Assembly: GCA_022495995.1 (NCBI GenBank)
Contig: JAFEMH010001289.1
Location: forward strand, 372,001 to 436,000
Direction of reading: 5' to 3'
DNA length: 64,000 bases
Source: Adenophora triphylla var. japonica
Lineage: Eukaryota; Streptophyta; Magnoliopsida; Asterales; Campanulaceae
Positions 1 to 10,500 of the stretch are shown here, piece by piece. Positions within the stretch are counted from its first letter, which is position 1. Every line of letters starts with the position of its first letter. The notes under the pieces are model-generated. The model saw only the letters and a program-made list of their open reading frames with translations. It was not told where the DNA came from and did no database searches. Both the position numbers and the translations under genes were made by a program.

Positions 1-510
1 AAATTTGAAGACAATGAAGATCCTGCTATTTTTGAAGATGAAGATTGGAAGATGAAGAATCCTTTTAGAAGCCTTTTGTCTTATTGCTTCCCTATTTTTG
101 TTTAAAACTTGAAATTCTGTAAGCTACAATCAATATTTTCTCTTTAATGCATCATTATCGGTTGAAAACTTTATTCATTCAAACTACTTGTTTGTGGAAT
201 AATGACTGCATTATTTTATAACTCATGCATATAGCTCATCCTACTTATCTCATACTTATGCATGTTTCATACATTTAGTTTAAATGCATTCATGCACTTC
301 ATGTTAGCATCTCTGAATGCACTAAGTGTTTATTTCTTACTTCCCTATGTAAATCTTTTCTTATCTTTATAGGAAGTTAGAAATCTATGACTTCAGCTTA
401 GTGTGTGCATTGACTTGGGACATGATTTACCACTCTTAATTATTTGGACATGTTTTTACCAAGTACAATGAATTATCCTTTGTTATAGTAGGTAATGGTC
501 TCAATCAAAT

Positions 511-519
511 AGGGGGAGA
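511..519 (+). promoter_or_regulatory. polypurine tract of the Copia-type element
   Basis: AGGGGGAGA lies two bases upstream of the LTR start. Such a tract primes plus-strand DNA synthesis during reverse transcription. Its side relative to the LTR shows that the element reads on the plus strand and that this is the 3' LTR. Confidence 0.75.
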
Positions 520-520
520 T

Positions 521-2009
521 TGTTGGGTATGCTCATTATAAGCCCCTCCTATTACTTTATTTGATCGATACCATCACCTAATTTATTTTATATGGACTAT
601 AGGATCTTATGTATGAAGTTTTATAACTTCAATTTTTAGTTAAGTCCATTTTTGTAGTGTAGTTACTTAGGCTTGAGTAGGTTAATATAGGTTAAAAATT
701 TCCTAAGTGTTTTGGCTCAAGTTAAGACTGAACTCATGTAGTATGCGGTTGACCGCACCCTATTGACAGACCGCAGTGTCTTCAACCACACTCTCTTGTC
801 TGACCGCATTGCAGACCGCATTGAGCCTGACAAAACCACACCATGGAAACCGCTTGGACAAGCTGATCGCATGGCTTGGAAGACCGCTCACCAAGGCTGA
901 CCGTTTAGCTTTCTAAACCGCATGACTTGCCAGACCGCACAGTCCTTAGCCAACTTGAAGATTGAGAAATTAATTCTGATCACAACTCAGAGTTAACTCA
1001 GAATTATACAATTGCAGAATTCATTCAGTAAAATTCAAATTAGTGACAGCTGGGATATCTCGTACAAAGGACATACCAACATACCACCTCGCCACTAACT
1101 CTGCAACATGGAGACAAAAAGGGAATGTGCTCCAATCAGATATCAATAGCACATTGTCCTTGAAGCTTGCTCAATAAGAAATTCCAACGGCTATTTTATT
1201 CCAATGCTATAAATAAACCTTGTGATCAAGCCTGATAAGCAAGCTTGAGTACTAGAGACATTGTTATAATCCTCAAAGTGTTGAAGCTCAGAATCTCCAG
1301 AATCATTTGAATCTTCAAACACATCAAAGCTTTCAAGAATATCTTACCCAGAAATCTCTCAAGCCTTGTAACCACTCCAGATTCATCAAGCTCTATCTTT
1401 AACATTATAAAGAGCTCTTGAATCCTGCACACACACACATACACTGGCTATTGTCTAGGATCACCTTCATAGAAAAAGATAGTTAGATTCGATATTGATT
1501 CTCATATTTGTATTCCTCTGTAACTGCAACTGCAACTCAAATCAAATATACTATCACCCTTCAAAAATCCAAGACTAACCATCTTGATAGAGGACGTAGA
1601 TCATTTACGATTGAACCTCTCCAAATATCTTGTCAACTACTTTTTGCACTTTACATTTCAAGTTCTTAAGTTTTTATACTATTCCTTGTATTTGATCTTC
1701 ATATCTATCCAATCGCATTTTGAATTGTGTTAATAGTACAAATCTGCCTAAGCCTATTTTTCAACCGCGCGGTCGACCACACTTTACCATTTGCGGTCGA
1801 CCACACCATTTTTTACTACTAAGCTTTTACACTTAGAAACTTCCGCTGTGCATTTTACTAAGCTTGAAAGTTGGTTTTCACTTGGCCACACTTCCACCCT
1901 AAATAAGCCAAGGTTGAATTTTTTAAAAGAGTAGAAATTTTTTTATACAGCTATTCACCCCCCCCCCTCTAGTTGTTTTCATACTCTTGTTGCACCTTTG
2001 AGACCAACA
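521..2009 (+). repeat. 3' LTR of the Copia-type element (1489 bp)
   Basis: Starts TGTTGG and ends CCAACA, an inverted six-base match. It contains a TATA-box-like TATAAATA at 1208-1215, the likely retroelement promoter. Near 730-950 it has many short GACCGCA-type words separated by 10-25 bases, a degenerate short repeat that recurs at about 1765-1810. A long C run lies close to the 3' end. No partner LTR is in the window, so a solo LTR cannot be formally excluded, but the adjacent polypurine tract favours a truncated view of a complete element. Confidence 0.7.
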
Positions 2010-2322
2010 TTGATGCTTATCAGATTAGCCTTTAGGCCTTCAACATGGTAAACATTGTGCAATTTTGGGAGACCCTTAACATATAGTCTAAATATATTTA
2101 CATAAATAAATGCTATTTACATATTTAACAATGTCCTTTTCCAAATAGGACAATATAAATCTTTGCAAGAAAGTTATAAAATTCTCTTACCAAATATATC
2201 AATTGGAATCGAATTAGGAAACAAAATATTTCCTAAAATCTCACTCTTTCAAATTTTTCTGGTCCAGTTACACCGATTGTTGTAATTTCAAATTATTTGA
2301 GATTACAACAATTGTCTGGTTG
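2010..2322. other. gene-free spacer between two retroelements
   Basis: AT-rich sequence with no coding signal. The only structure seen is a small hairpin at about 2276-2318, where ATTGTTGTAAT pairs with ATTACAACAAT around an AT-rich loop. It ends at the left target-site duplication of element D. Confidence 0.5.
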
Positions 2323-2327
2323 TGTTT

Positions 2328-2984
2328 TGATGCTACAGGAAATGTGCTTATCAGTAATCCTCCACGTGGTAGGACTAATCACCTGGCTCCTTGACCTGAA
2401 ATCAGAACCCACGACTAGCCGGATGTGTCTCCGGCGAAGACGCTCGGGCGTGAGAGTAAGAACACAGTTGTATATAGCTCAAAATGTATTGAATAAGTGA
2501 ATTCCAATAACAAAATGGCAGTTACCTTTCACCGTTTGGTAGTGATGAAGTATTTATAGGTGAAGACCGTTATGTTGGATGGTGCTGCATGAGCTCCGTA
2601 ATTATAGCGGCGGTTATGTTCGTGGGAACATGCTTGTAACTGTCCCTGATTTACAGGGATGCTGTTAAGGAATGATTTGACACACGTGCGTCCATATTTA
2701 TTAGGTCGACGCTTGGTGATTAGGTCGAGGTCGCCATTTGGGGAATGGTCGACCTGACTGACGGGTAGAGCATGATTCGTACCCGAATTGTGGTATGGAT
2801 CAAGAGGTCGGACTAGGTTAGGTCGGGAATTGGTAAGTCGGACCATGGGCCTAGTCGACTGATATTTGAGGTGGGCCTTGGGCCTTATTTAGATTGGGCC
2901 AGCCTTATTGAGAATGTGAGAGTCAAAGCTGTATGTGATTGGGCTTTACCCGCTTGGCCCAACTCGACACTTTTGGTATGTTCA
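2328..2984 (-). repeat. element D 3' LTR (left copy)
   Basis: Begins TGATGCTACA and ends GGTATGTTCA on the plus strand. It is the 3' LTR because gag-pol reads leftward. It carries TATAAATA on the minus strand (2551-2558), matching the copy in the other LTR at a constant offset of 11,471 bases. Aligned to the right LTR it shows four substitutions and no gaps. Confidence 0.95.
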
Positions 2985-2999
2985 GTGGCCCCCAACTTT
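2985..2999 (-). promoter_or_regulatory. element D polypurine tract
   Basis: Read on the minus strand this is AAAGTTGGGGGCCAC, directly abutting the 3' LTR. It is the expected plus-strand primer for leftward-reading element D. Element A has a close relative in the same place (15792 onward). Confidence 0.75.
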
Positions 3000-3269
3000 C
3001 GAGTTGACTTCGTCGACTTGGAAGTTAAGAAGATCTTTCGCTGAAAATTTGCTTTTACTCGCAGGTCGATACTCGCTTTGAGGCCTAGTCGACCAAAGTG
3101 ACGTGGCACAATCTAGGGCGTTGATGATGAACGGCCATAGATGAAGGAGCGCCGTTTTTCCCATAATGATTACAATTTTGACGTTTGAGAGTCTGCCTTG
3201 GGAACTGCTTCCACCATTAATTAGGAAATTTATTTTGAATTTTCCCTTGCCCTTTCCAATTCAGGAAGC

Positions 3270-3276
3270 TATAAAT
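3270..3276 (+). promoter_or_regulatory. TATA box of the element D opposite-strand gene
   Basis: TATAAAT lies 204 bases upstream of the start codon at 3474 and drives rightward, against gag-pol. The decayed relative A has TATAAAAGG at 16091, 207 bases upstream of the homologous start codon. Conserved spacing in two diverged copies supports a genuine promoter rather than chance AT richness. Confidence 0.6.
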
Positions 3277-3473
3277 TGAGGAATCCTTCTCCATTTACAA
3301 CTTTTGCTGTCCCTGAACTCTGTGCGTGATTCCGGCGGTGATAAAGGCAATATATTCTTGCTATAAATTGGTGATTTCTCCCTCCATCGTTCCGTTTTTC
3401 TCCACTGTTAAAGGTACTTCCCTTATCTTTGAGAATTAGGGCTTTAATTTCTGCAATTTCTTTTGATTTCGCC

Positions 3474-6400
3474 ATGGCTAGGACCTTTAGTACTGAACCC
3501 GGAGCTTGGTATGGTTACTGTAGAATCAACCGTAGGGCCTATAAGCACTTAAACGGAGAGTGGAGGGAGTTGACCATGGAGGAGTGTGCTTCAATTTTGA
3601 CCCGATGGGGTTTGCACTTTATTGAACTGACCTTGCCTGAGGGAGATAGTTTGGGTATTCTAGGAACGAACGACCCAAGAGTTGAGTCATTCCACCTCTT
3701 TCAGGAGCTCCTCGATCATATTGCTACATTTTACATTCAGGGTCCCAATAAACCTTCTTTCCTTAGGAATAGGATTGGGTTTCTGGGGGAATCTAGGTCG
3801 CCCTTTAGTGTGTCTGCTAGGACTCCTGAGACTTCTTGTAGAACTGATTCCCCTGTTTCCCCTTCTTCTTGTACAGATATGGAGACTCAAGGTGAAGCTA
3901 ATGCCTCGACCTCGTCAAGCCCACGTATCGTGGATGCTTTTGGGAATAAGGTGGTGTCAGGAAGGAACGAGCGGGGGTATGTGCCTCAAGGGCCACTTAG
4001 AGGAAAGCAGAATTTTCCCTCCAGATTGTCCACGATCCATGACTTCTGCGAGGTGGACAGAAAAGAGTTTGAGGTCACCCTCTACAGCAAGGCTGACTTC
4101 TTCAAACAGTTTGGAAAGTCCTACAAGACTGATGCCACTAGAGTAGCCTTTTATTATGGTCAGTTTATTGCCGGCCTTAGATTGCCCTTGGACCCCTTCA
4201 TTAACGATTTCTTAGAATGCGCCAATGCTTTACCCCTCCAACTGGGTGCCAATACCTGCAGAGTCTTGGTCTGTTTTGCAATGGTTTGTCGCTTCTTAGG
4301 TTATGAGCCTTGCATGAGGGTATTCAGAGAGTTCTTTGCTGTGAAGTTTGACAAGAATGGTGGCATAAGTACTCCTTCAAAAACCAATTCCCCCAAGCTA
4401 TTTATCAACTTGCCTAGCAAGGTCAGTGGTTGGAACTCCCATGTTGCAGTAGTGGAGAGTAGGTTAGGATGGGAGTTCCCTCTACCAGGTGAGGAAACCA
4501 AAGTGGTGAGAGAGGAAGATCAATGGGAACCTCAATGGCATGATGATTTGCGTAGGAAACTGTCTGGGCTGGTCGCTGTTAACCCCATAAGCTGGGAGGT
4601 CCTAGGAACCACCAAAAATAACTTTATTCAAGCTGGCATGATGTTAGGAGATGATAATGTTGTGCCCTTGGTCCCCATAGTGAGGTGTTTGAGGTATCCA
4701 GATTGGGTAACCCATGCCCATGCTAGATTTGAGAATATGTGCTCCCTCTGCCAGAAGACCAAGAATTACTGCAAGGACAATGGCGAGCACTTTGGTGGTA
4801 AGAGTTCACTCGCCTCCTCTTCCTCCACATATGAAAACTTCTTTAAGCGGGTTCCATCTTACTTGGCATCCGAAGTTGATCATTTAGTTGTCACTTCCTG
4901 GTCTTAGTGTAGCTCTTGTGCCCTGTATATATGCTGCTTATAAGGTTTTTTAGCTCGCGATCAATCTTGCTCGTATGTAGAACTCGCAGCTCGTACATAG
5001 GACTTATATTATTGATGTCGAGCTAACACTCTTCCTTTTTTGTTTCGTGCAGTTTTAAACCCTGCTCAGGAAGCTAATATGGGAAGAGCCATTGACACCA
5101 GAAAGACCAAGAAGAGCTATGGAAAAGCTAATGCCAAGGAGAACCGCGAGGTAGAGGGTTCCAAGAGGAATGATTTGCTAAAGCTTGTGGAGCAGGATAC
5201 CACTAAGTTCATTCCTGTTGAGGAGAACTTGGAAGAATTAAATGAAGGCCCAGTGGGAGAAAATGTTGAGGGCGGTGAAGCCCAGGGATCTGAAGAGGTC
5301 ACTGCTGCTGGTGAGGATGAGACCGAGCTGAATGTGGAGCCAGAGAGGGAGGTCGCTCATACCAGAACTCGAACTCAAGCCAAAGCTAAAGCCAAGGCTG
5401 CCTCTAAAAGGAAATCTCATGTCATTCCTTTAGATGAAGATGAAGACGAAGATGATGCTACCCCAATAGGCAAAAAGATTAGGGTTGGTCCCTCCAAGGT
5501 TAGCTCGACCTCAAATCAAGTCGAGTCTAGTGAGCCAGTGGTGACTGAAACTTTGAGCCCCCAACCTTCTCCTGTCCAAGTTTCATATGAAGAGTTGATC
5601 CAGAACCGAGTTGCTGAGCTGAGCAATGTGACTCCCTTGACCAGGATCAACAGCTTGGCTAGGGAGTATCCAGAGTTGGAATATGGTCAGGTAATTGTCA
5701 GGAGAGGAGCTGATCAAGATTTGATTAGGGAATTCACCAACAAACCATTGACTCCTGAAGCTTGCCGGGCTAGAGTTGGACTAGCTTCTTCTGAGGTAAT
5801 TCCTGTGTTTTTAACGTACTTGTTCCTCTTGTTGTTTTCTCCTCTTTTCTTTTCACTTGATCTGATCCCTTGTATCTACTCGTCATTTCAGTCTCTTGCT
5901 ATGATTGATTTGGCCACCACTTATTGGAAGGCGGCAGAGGAGCAGGAGAAGCTGGCCAAGTCTATGTTGGCTCGTAAAAACGAGGAATTGGGGAAGCTGG
6001 AAGAAGATCAAGCTCAATTGAAAGAAGACCACACAAAGTTGAAAGGAGAGTTTGATAAATTGAAGGAGGAGCACTCGGACTTGGATAGCTCGTATGAAGC
6101 TTTGAAGCTTGTCAAGGACCATGAGCTGAATCTTAAAGAGGAAGCTTGGAAAAGTTTGGGGGAAGCTAATGCTGAGCTTGCCACTCTGAAGGAGGAGAAG
6201 AAGAAGATGTCCGCAGATCTTGAGATGGCGACCCAGCAGTTGGAAGAAGTGCCAGTCACCTTGGCCAAGAAACAAGAGGAGCTAGAGGCTGCCCGACTTA
6301 AATGGGAAGGTGAGCTTGCAGATGCCGTGAAGAAAGCCAAGGAGGATGCCATCAAGGCTTATAAAGATAGTGATGAGCTCCATGCTCATGTCACAGAGGA

Positions 6401-6842
6401 GGCCCGGGTATTCTTCAAAGCAGGTATGAGCCATATGGCCCGACGCATCGTTGTGGATCCTTCAGTCGATATATCAATCGAGAAATTGGCTCAATGGGCT
6501 TCTGAAGAACCATATAACACTGCAGCTCGACAGGGCCATTCCTTGGTGCCTTATACTGATAATGACATGGAGCTTATAGCTAAAGATGATGAGGAGGCTG
6601 AAGCAGCGCCCTGGAACCCTCCTGAGGTCGAGAAAGTTAACTTTGATTCCATCTTGGCTGAATTTGACGAGTATGAGGATCCAAATTTTGACAGTGAAAC
6701 TCCCAAGTACTCAATCAGCGATTCAGGAAAGGTCGTTTATCAGCAAGAGCCAATCCTGGGGGAGCCCTCGGCTAGAGGTGAGGAGAATGTCATTGATCCC
6801 CTGTCTACTGATACCCAAATCATTCATGAGCCTACAGAGTGA
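3474..6842 (+). CDS. opposite-strand retrotransposon gene, Transposase_28-like with coiled coil (3 exons)
   Basis: Predicted exons are 3474-4797, 5053-5795 and 5892-6842, giving 1005 residues. The start GCCATGGCT at 3474 is a good plant context; the frame is open about 45 nt further upstream but without a better ATG. The first intron has a consensus donor (GTAAGA) and a pyrimidine-rich acceptor ending GCAG, and the phases match. The second is 96 nt with GTAATT...TTTCAG. Exon 1 carries a helical domain (about residues 200-310, motifs GLRLPLDPF and REFFAVKF) resembling the Pfam family described as putative gypsy-type transposon (PF04195). Then come a basic stretch near KAKAKAASKRK, an acidic run DEDEDEDD, and a long Glu/Lys coiled coil encoded by exon 3. 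Nuclear location is plausible from the basic stretch. The function of such antisense genes is unknown. A broken homologue lies in element A. Confidence 0.8.
4798..5052 (+). other. intron 1 of the element D opposite-strand gene
   Basis: 255 nt, GT-AG, with donor GGTGGTAAGAG and an acceptor preceded by a T-rich tract. It joins phase 1 to phase 1. Without splicing, the frame ends at the stop codon at 4905-4907, so splicing is needed to link the domain to the coiled-coil part. Confidence 0.7.
5796..5891 (+). other. intron 2 of the element D opposite-strand gene, in-frame and stop-free
   Basis: 96 nt, exactly 32 codons, from GTAATT to TTTCAG. It contains no stop in the reading frame, so spliced and retained forms would both be translatable. 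Its translation is strongly hydrophobic (VFLTYLFLLLFSPLFF core), unlike the charged protein around it, which supports it being an intron. Confidence 0.7.
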
Positions 6843-7075
6843 AGTATAATGTTTTTTGGTCATGTAATGAACAAGTCCCAAACATTTTTTGCTTTCTTGG
6901 TTCAACATTATTTGAATGCCTTGGCCCAGTTTTTGGGAGGCATGGAAACATGTAAACACCTTTTTTACAAGTCTTAGCCCATTTTTGGGAGACTTTATAA
7001 TCGTAGCTGACTTTAATCTCTGTATGTTGTATGTTTTCCATTTCAGCATGTATGTCGAGCTAGATGTAGCAATAC
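6843..7075. other. 3' flank of the opposite-strand gene
   Basis: Non-coding stretch between the stop codon of the opposite-strand gene and the tandem repeat. Two similar sub-blocks contain TGCCTTGGCCCAGTTTTTGGGAGG-like and GTCTTAGCCCATTTTTGGGAG-like words near 6920 and 6975. These may belong to its 3' UTR. I see no clear poly(A) signal. Confidence 0.4.
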
Positions 7076-7079
7076 GACT

Positions 7080-7432
7080 GAGATAAAATTGACTAAGAGT
7101 CGATCATGCTCATTTAATCAGGGCTGACCAAGAGTCGAGCTCATTTGAACGAAGTCGACCTAAGGTCGGACTTTGTCGAACAAGTAAAGCTGATTAAGAA
7201 TCGAGCTAATTAGAATAAACTGACTAAGAGTCGAGTTTGTTAGACCGAAGTCGACTAAGAGTCGGACTTGTTAAATGAATAAAGCTGATTAAGAATCGAG
7301 CTGATTAGAACAAACTGACTAAGAGTCGAGTTTGTTAGAACGAAGTCGACTAAGAGTCGGACTTGTTAAATGAACAAAGCTGATTAAGAATCGAGCTTGT
7401 TAAAACGAAGCTGACTAAGAGTCGAGCTTGTT
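7080..7432. repeat. 95-bp tandem repeat in the element D 3' UTR
   Basis: About 3.5 copies of a 95-bp unit. The word AAAGCTGATTAAGAATCGAG starts at 7186, 7281 and 7376, and sub-words such as ACTAAGAGTCGAG recur inside each unit. It lies between the convergent 3' ends of gag-pol and the opposite-strand gene. Variable tandem repeats in this zone are known for Tat-lineage elements and can seed satellite DNA. Confidence 0.85.
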
Positions 7433-7549
7433 GGGGTTAATGTAGCACTATGTTTGATGGAATGAACTGCGCTTTTCATTGAAGTAGGAAACATGCTTAC
7501 ATCAATTTGAAACTAGAACTATTACAAGCTTGATCTTGGAAACTGAAAA

Positions 7550-10500
7550 CTAGAAGTAGTATTTGATGAGGTGAGTGGCGTGCCAAGGATGCTTCAACTC
7601 TTCACCTCCAGGATGAGCTATCATGTAGGTTCCTTCCTTGACGACTCGAGTAACCACATAGGGACCTTCCCTGTTAGGAGATAGCTTATTCTGCTGGGTC
7701 CTTCTACCCGTTGCCTCAATCTTTCTCAACACATGATCACCAACTTGGAATGACCTTGCCTTGACCTTCTTGTCGTGGTAGCTTTTAGTTCGCTGTTTGT
7801 AGTTGACCATTCGAAGGTATGCTGTCTCTCGCTTCTCATCAATCAGGTCCAAGTCGATTAATCTATTGGTATCATTCTGCTCTTGCTCAAAGAAGGTCAC
7901 TCTAGCAGTAGGGAATCTGAGCTCAGCAGGTGCCATGGCCTCTGATCCATAAGTGAGAGCAAAAGGGGTTTCCCCCGTAGGCCCCCGAGTGGTTGTACGA
8001 ACTGCCCAAAGAGCAAGTGGGAGTTCGTCCAACCAGTTGTTACGTCGACCTACGAGACCTGTCTTGAGCGAAGATAGAACAAGTTTATTTGCTGCTTCAG
8101 CTTGTCCATTTCCTTGAGGATAGGCAACAGAAGATTTCCAATGCTTGATTCCTACTCGATTCATTTCTGCTTCGAAGGTTTGGGAGAACTGCAGTCCGTT
8201 GTCAGATACTATGGCTCGAGGAAACCCAAATCGACACCAAATGAAGTCATGAATGAAGTTGATAGCATTCTCCTCTGTGATGCGAGCTAACGGCTTGGCC
8301 TCAACCCATTTGGTGAAGTAATCTATTGCCACGATCACATACTTACAATTTCCCCGGGCGGGTGGGAAGGGTCCAATCAGGTCGACGCCCCACATGTCAA
8401 ATGGCCAAGCTGCAATTACTGGAGTTTGCTCGGTTGTTGGCACATGAGGTAAGTTGGCAAACCTTTGGCATTGGTCACACTGTTGAACAAAGTTGTGAGT
8501 ATCAGCTCTCATATGTGGCCAGTAGTACCCCAAAGTGATTAACTTGTCCGCAAGAGTCCTGGCCCCCGGGTGTCCACCACAAATCCCACTGTGTACTTCA
8601 TGTATCAATAGGGCGACCTCTTGAGGGTGGATGCACTTTAACAATGGTCGAGTGTAAGATCTTCTGAACAGGTCGCCTCCTTGAATGACATATCTCGGAG
8701 CTTTCTTTTTGATAGCTCGAGCCTTCTTCTCATCATCTGGCAGCTCGCCACTTTCTAAGTATGCCTTCATTTCCTCGATCCAACACTTCTCCTGAGTCCA
8801 ATTTCTTGAGGGATCATCTATGCATTGAATTTTTACTCTTTCATAAGCTGGATTTTCGAGGAAAGAGATGGGTTCACCGTGTGGCTCTTCTGAGGTGGCT
8901 AGTTTCGAGAGGAGGTCGGCAAGCTCGTTGTCCTCCCTTCCAATCCTCTGAATTTCCCAGAATTCCAAGTCTTTTATCAGATCCTTCACCAGGTCGCAGT
9001 ATTTGATCAACGTGGCACTAAGCACCTCGTACTCGCCTCTGACCTGATTGACTATCAGTTGTGAATCACAGTAAGCCATGATCTTAGTTGCTCCAAAGCA
9101 CTTGGCGTACTCTATAGCCGCTATCAAGGCTTCATATTCAGCCTGGTTGTTGGAAGCATCAAATTTGAACCTTAGGGATTCCTCATATACGGTTCCAGAC
9201 TCTGGCTCGATCAAGACAATCCCCGCTCCACTAACACTTTTGGTCGCTGATCCGTCTGAGTAAACCTTCCAACAATCATCGGGTAGGCTGATGGCGACCT
9301 GAGACTCTGTTCCTTTTCCTTTAGCCTTTTCCTTTGGGGCTTTCTGCTCGCTATCTTCCTTGGTGAACATAAGCTCGACCAAGAAGTCTGCTAGAGCTTG
9401 AGCTTTTAGTGCCTTTCGAGGTCGATACTCGATGTCAAATTCAGTAAGGGCAATTGACCAATTGAGCAGTCGACCTGAGCTCTCCGGCTTGTGCAATATC
9501 TTTCTCAAAGGAGCATTGGTAAGAACCACAATTGGATGAGCCAGAAAATAAGCTCGCAGCTTCCTTGAAGCCACGACTAGGGCATAAGCGACCTTCTCAG
9601 CGTTGTAGTATCTGCTCTCCACATCTGATAAGGCCTTGCTGACGTAATACACTGGCTTTTGAAGCCCTTCATCCTCTCTAATCAAAACTGCTGCAACCGA
9701 CTTGTCTCCCACAGATAGATATACAAATAAGGTCTCACCAGTGGTCGGGCTACTCAGGAGAGGTGGAGTAGCGAGGTAATCCTTCAATTGTTGGAACGAC
9801 GAATGACATTCGGTCGTCCATTCAAAGCTTTTCGTCCCCCTCAAAGTTTTGAAGAAGGGAAGGGATCTCTCTGCCGACTTAGATATGAAACGACCAAGAG
9901 CTGCTACTCTACCGTTAAGTCGCTGCATTTCTTTGATACTGGTGGGAGCTTTCATGTCGACCAATGCTTTGATCTTTTCTGGATTAGCTTCTATGCCTCG
10001 CTGTGACACCATAAACCCAAGGAACTTGCCAGCTGCCACTCCAAACACACACTTACTGGGGTTGAGCTTCATGTCGTTTGCTCGTAAATTGGCGAATGTC
10101 TCCTTTAGGTCGACTACATGACTCCCGGCCTTAGTTTTAATGACCATGTCGTCAACGTAAGCCTCCATATTTCGACCAATTTGTGAGGCAAAGACTTTGT
10201 TCACCATCCTTTGATAAGTTGCCCCTGCATTCTTCAATCCAAAAGGCATCATATTGTAGCAGTAAATACCTCCAGCTGCCTGAAATGCTGTCTTGACTAT
10301 GTCATCCTCGTGCATCTTAATCTGGTGGTAGCCGGAATAAGCGTCGAGGAAACTGAGGGTGGAGTGACCAGCAATGGAATCGACCAGCTTGTCAATTCTA
10401 GGCAGAGGATAGCTGTCCTTCGGGCATGCAAGGTTCAGAGTGGTGAAGTCGACACACATTCGCCATTTGCCATTTGACTTCTTCACCATGACCACGTTGG

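Larger units (their letters stand above)
1..2009 (+). mobile_element. 3' end of a Copia-type LTR retrotransposon
   Basis: The window opens inside an element whose 3' end is complete. Positions 1-105 read as an open acidic C-terminal tail ending in a stop; I cannot assign it to a domain. A polypurine tract (AGGGGGAGA, 511-519) directly precedes an LTR beginning TGTTGGG, the usual Copia junction. The LTR ends in CCAACA at 2009, an inverted match to its first bases. The 5' part of the element lies outside the window, so the target-site duplication cannot be checked. The Copia assignment rests on the junction style and on the C-rich run near the LTR end (about 1958-1973), not on pol sequence. Confidence 0.7.
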
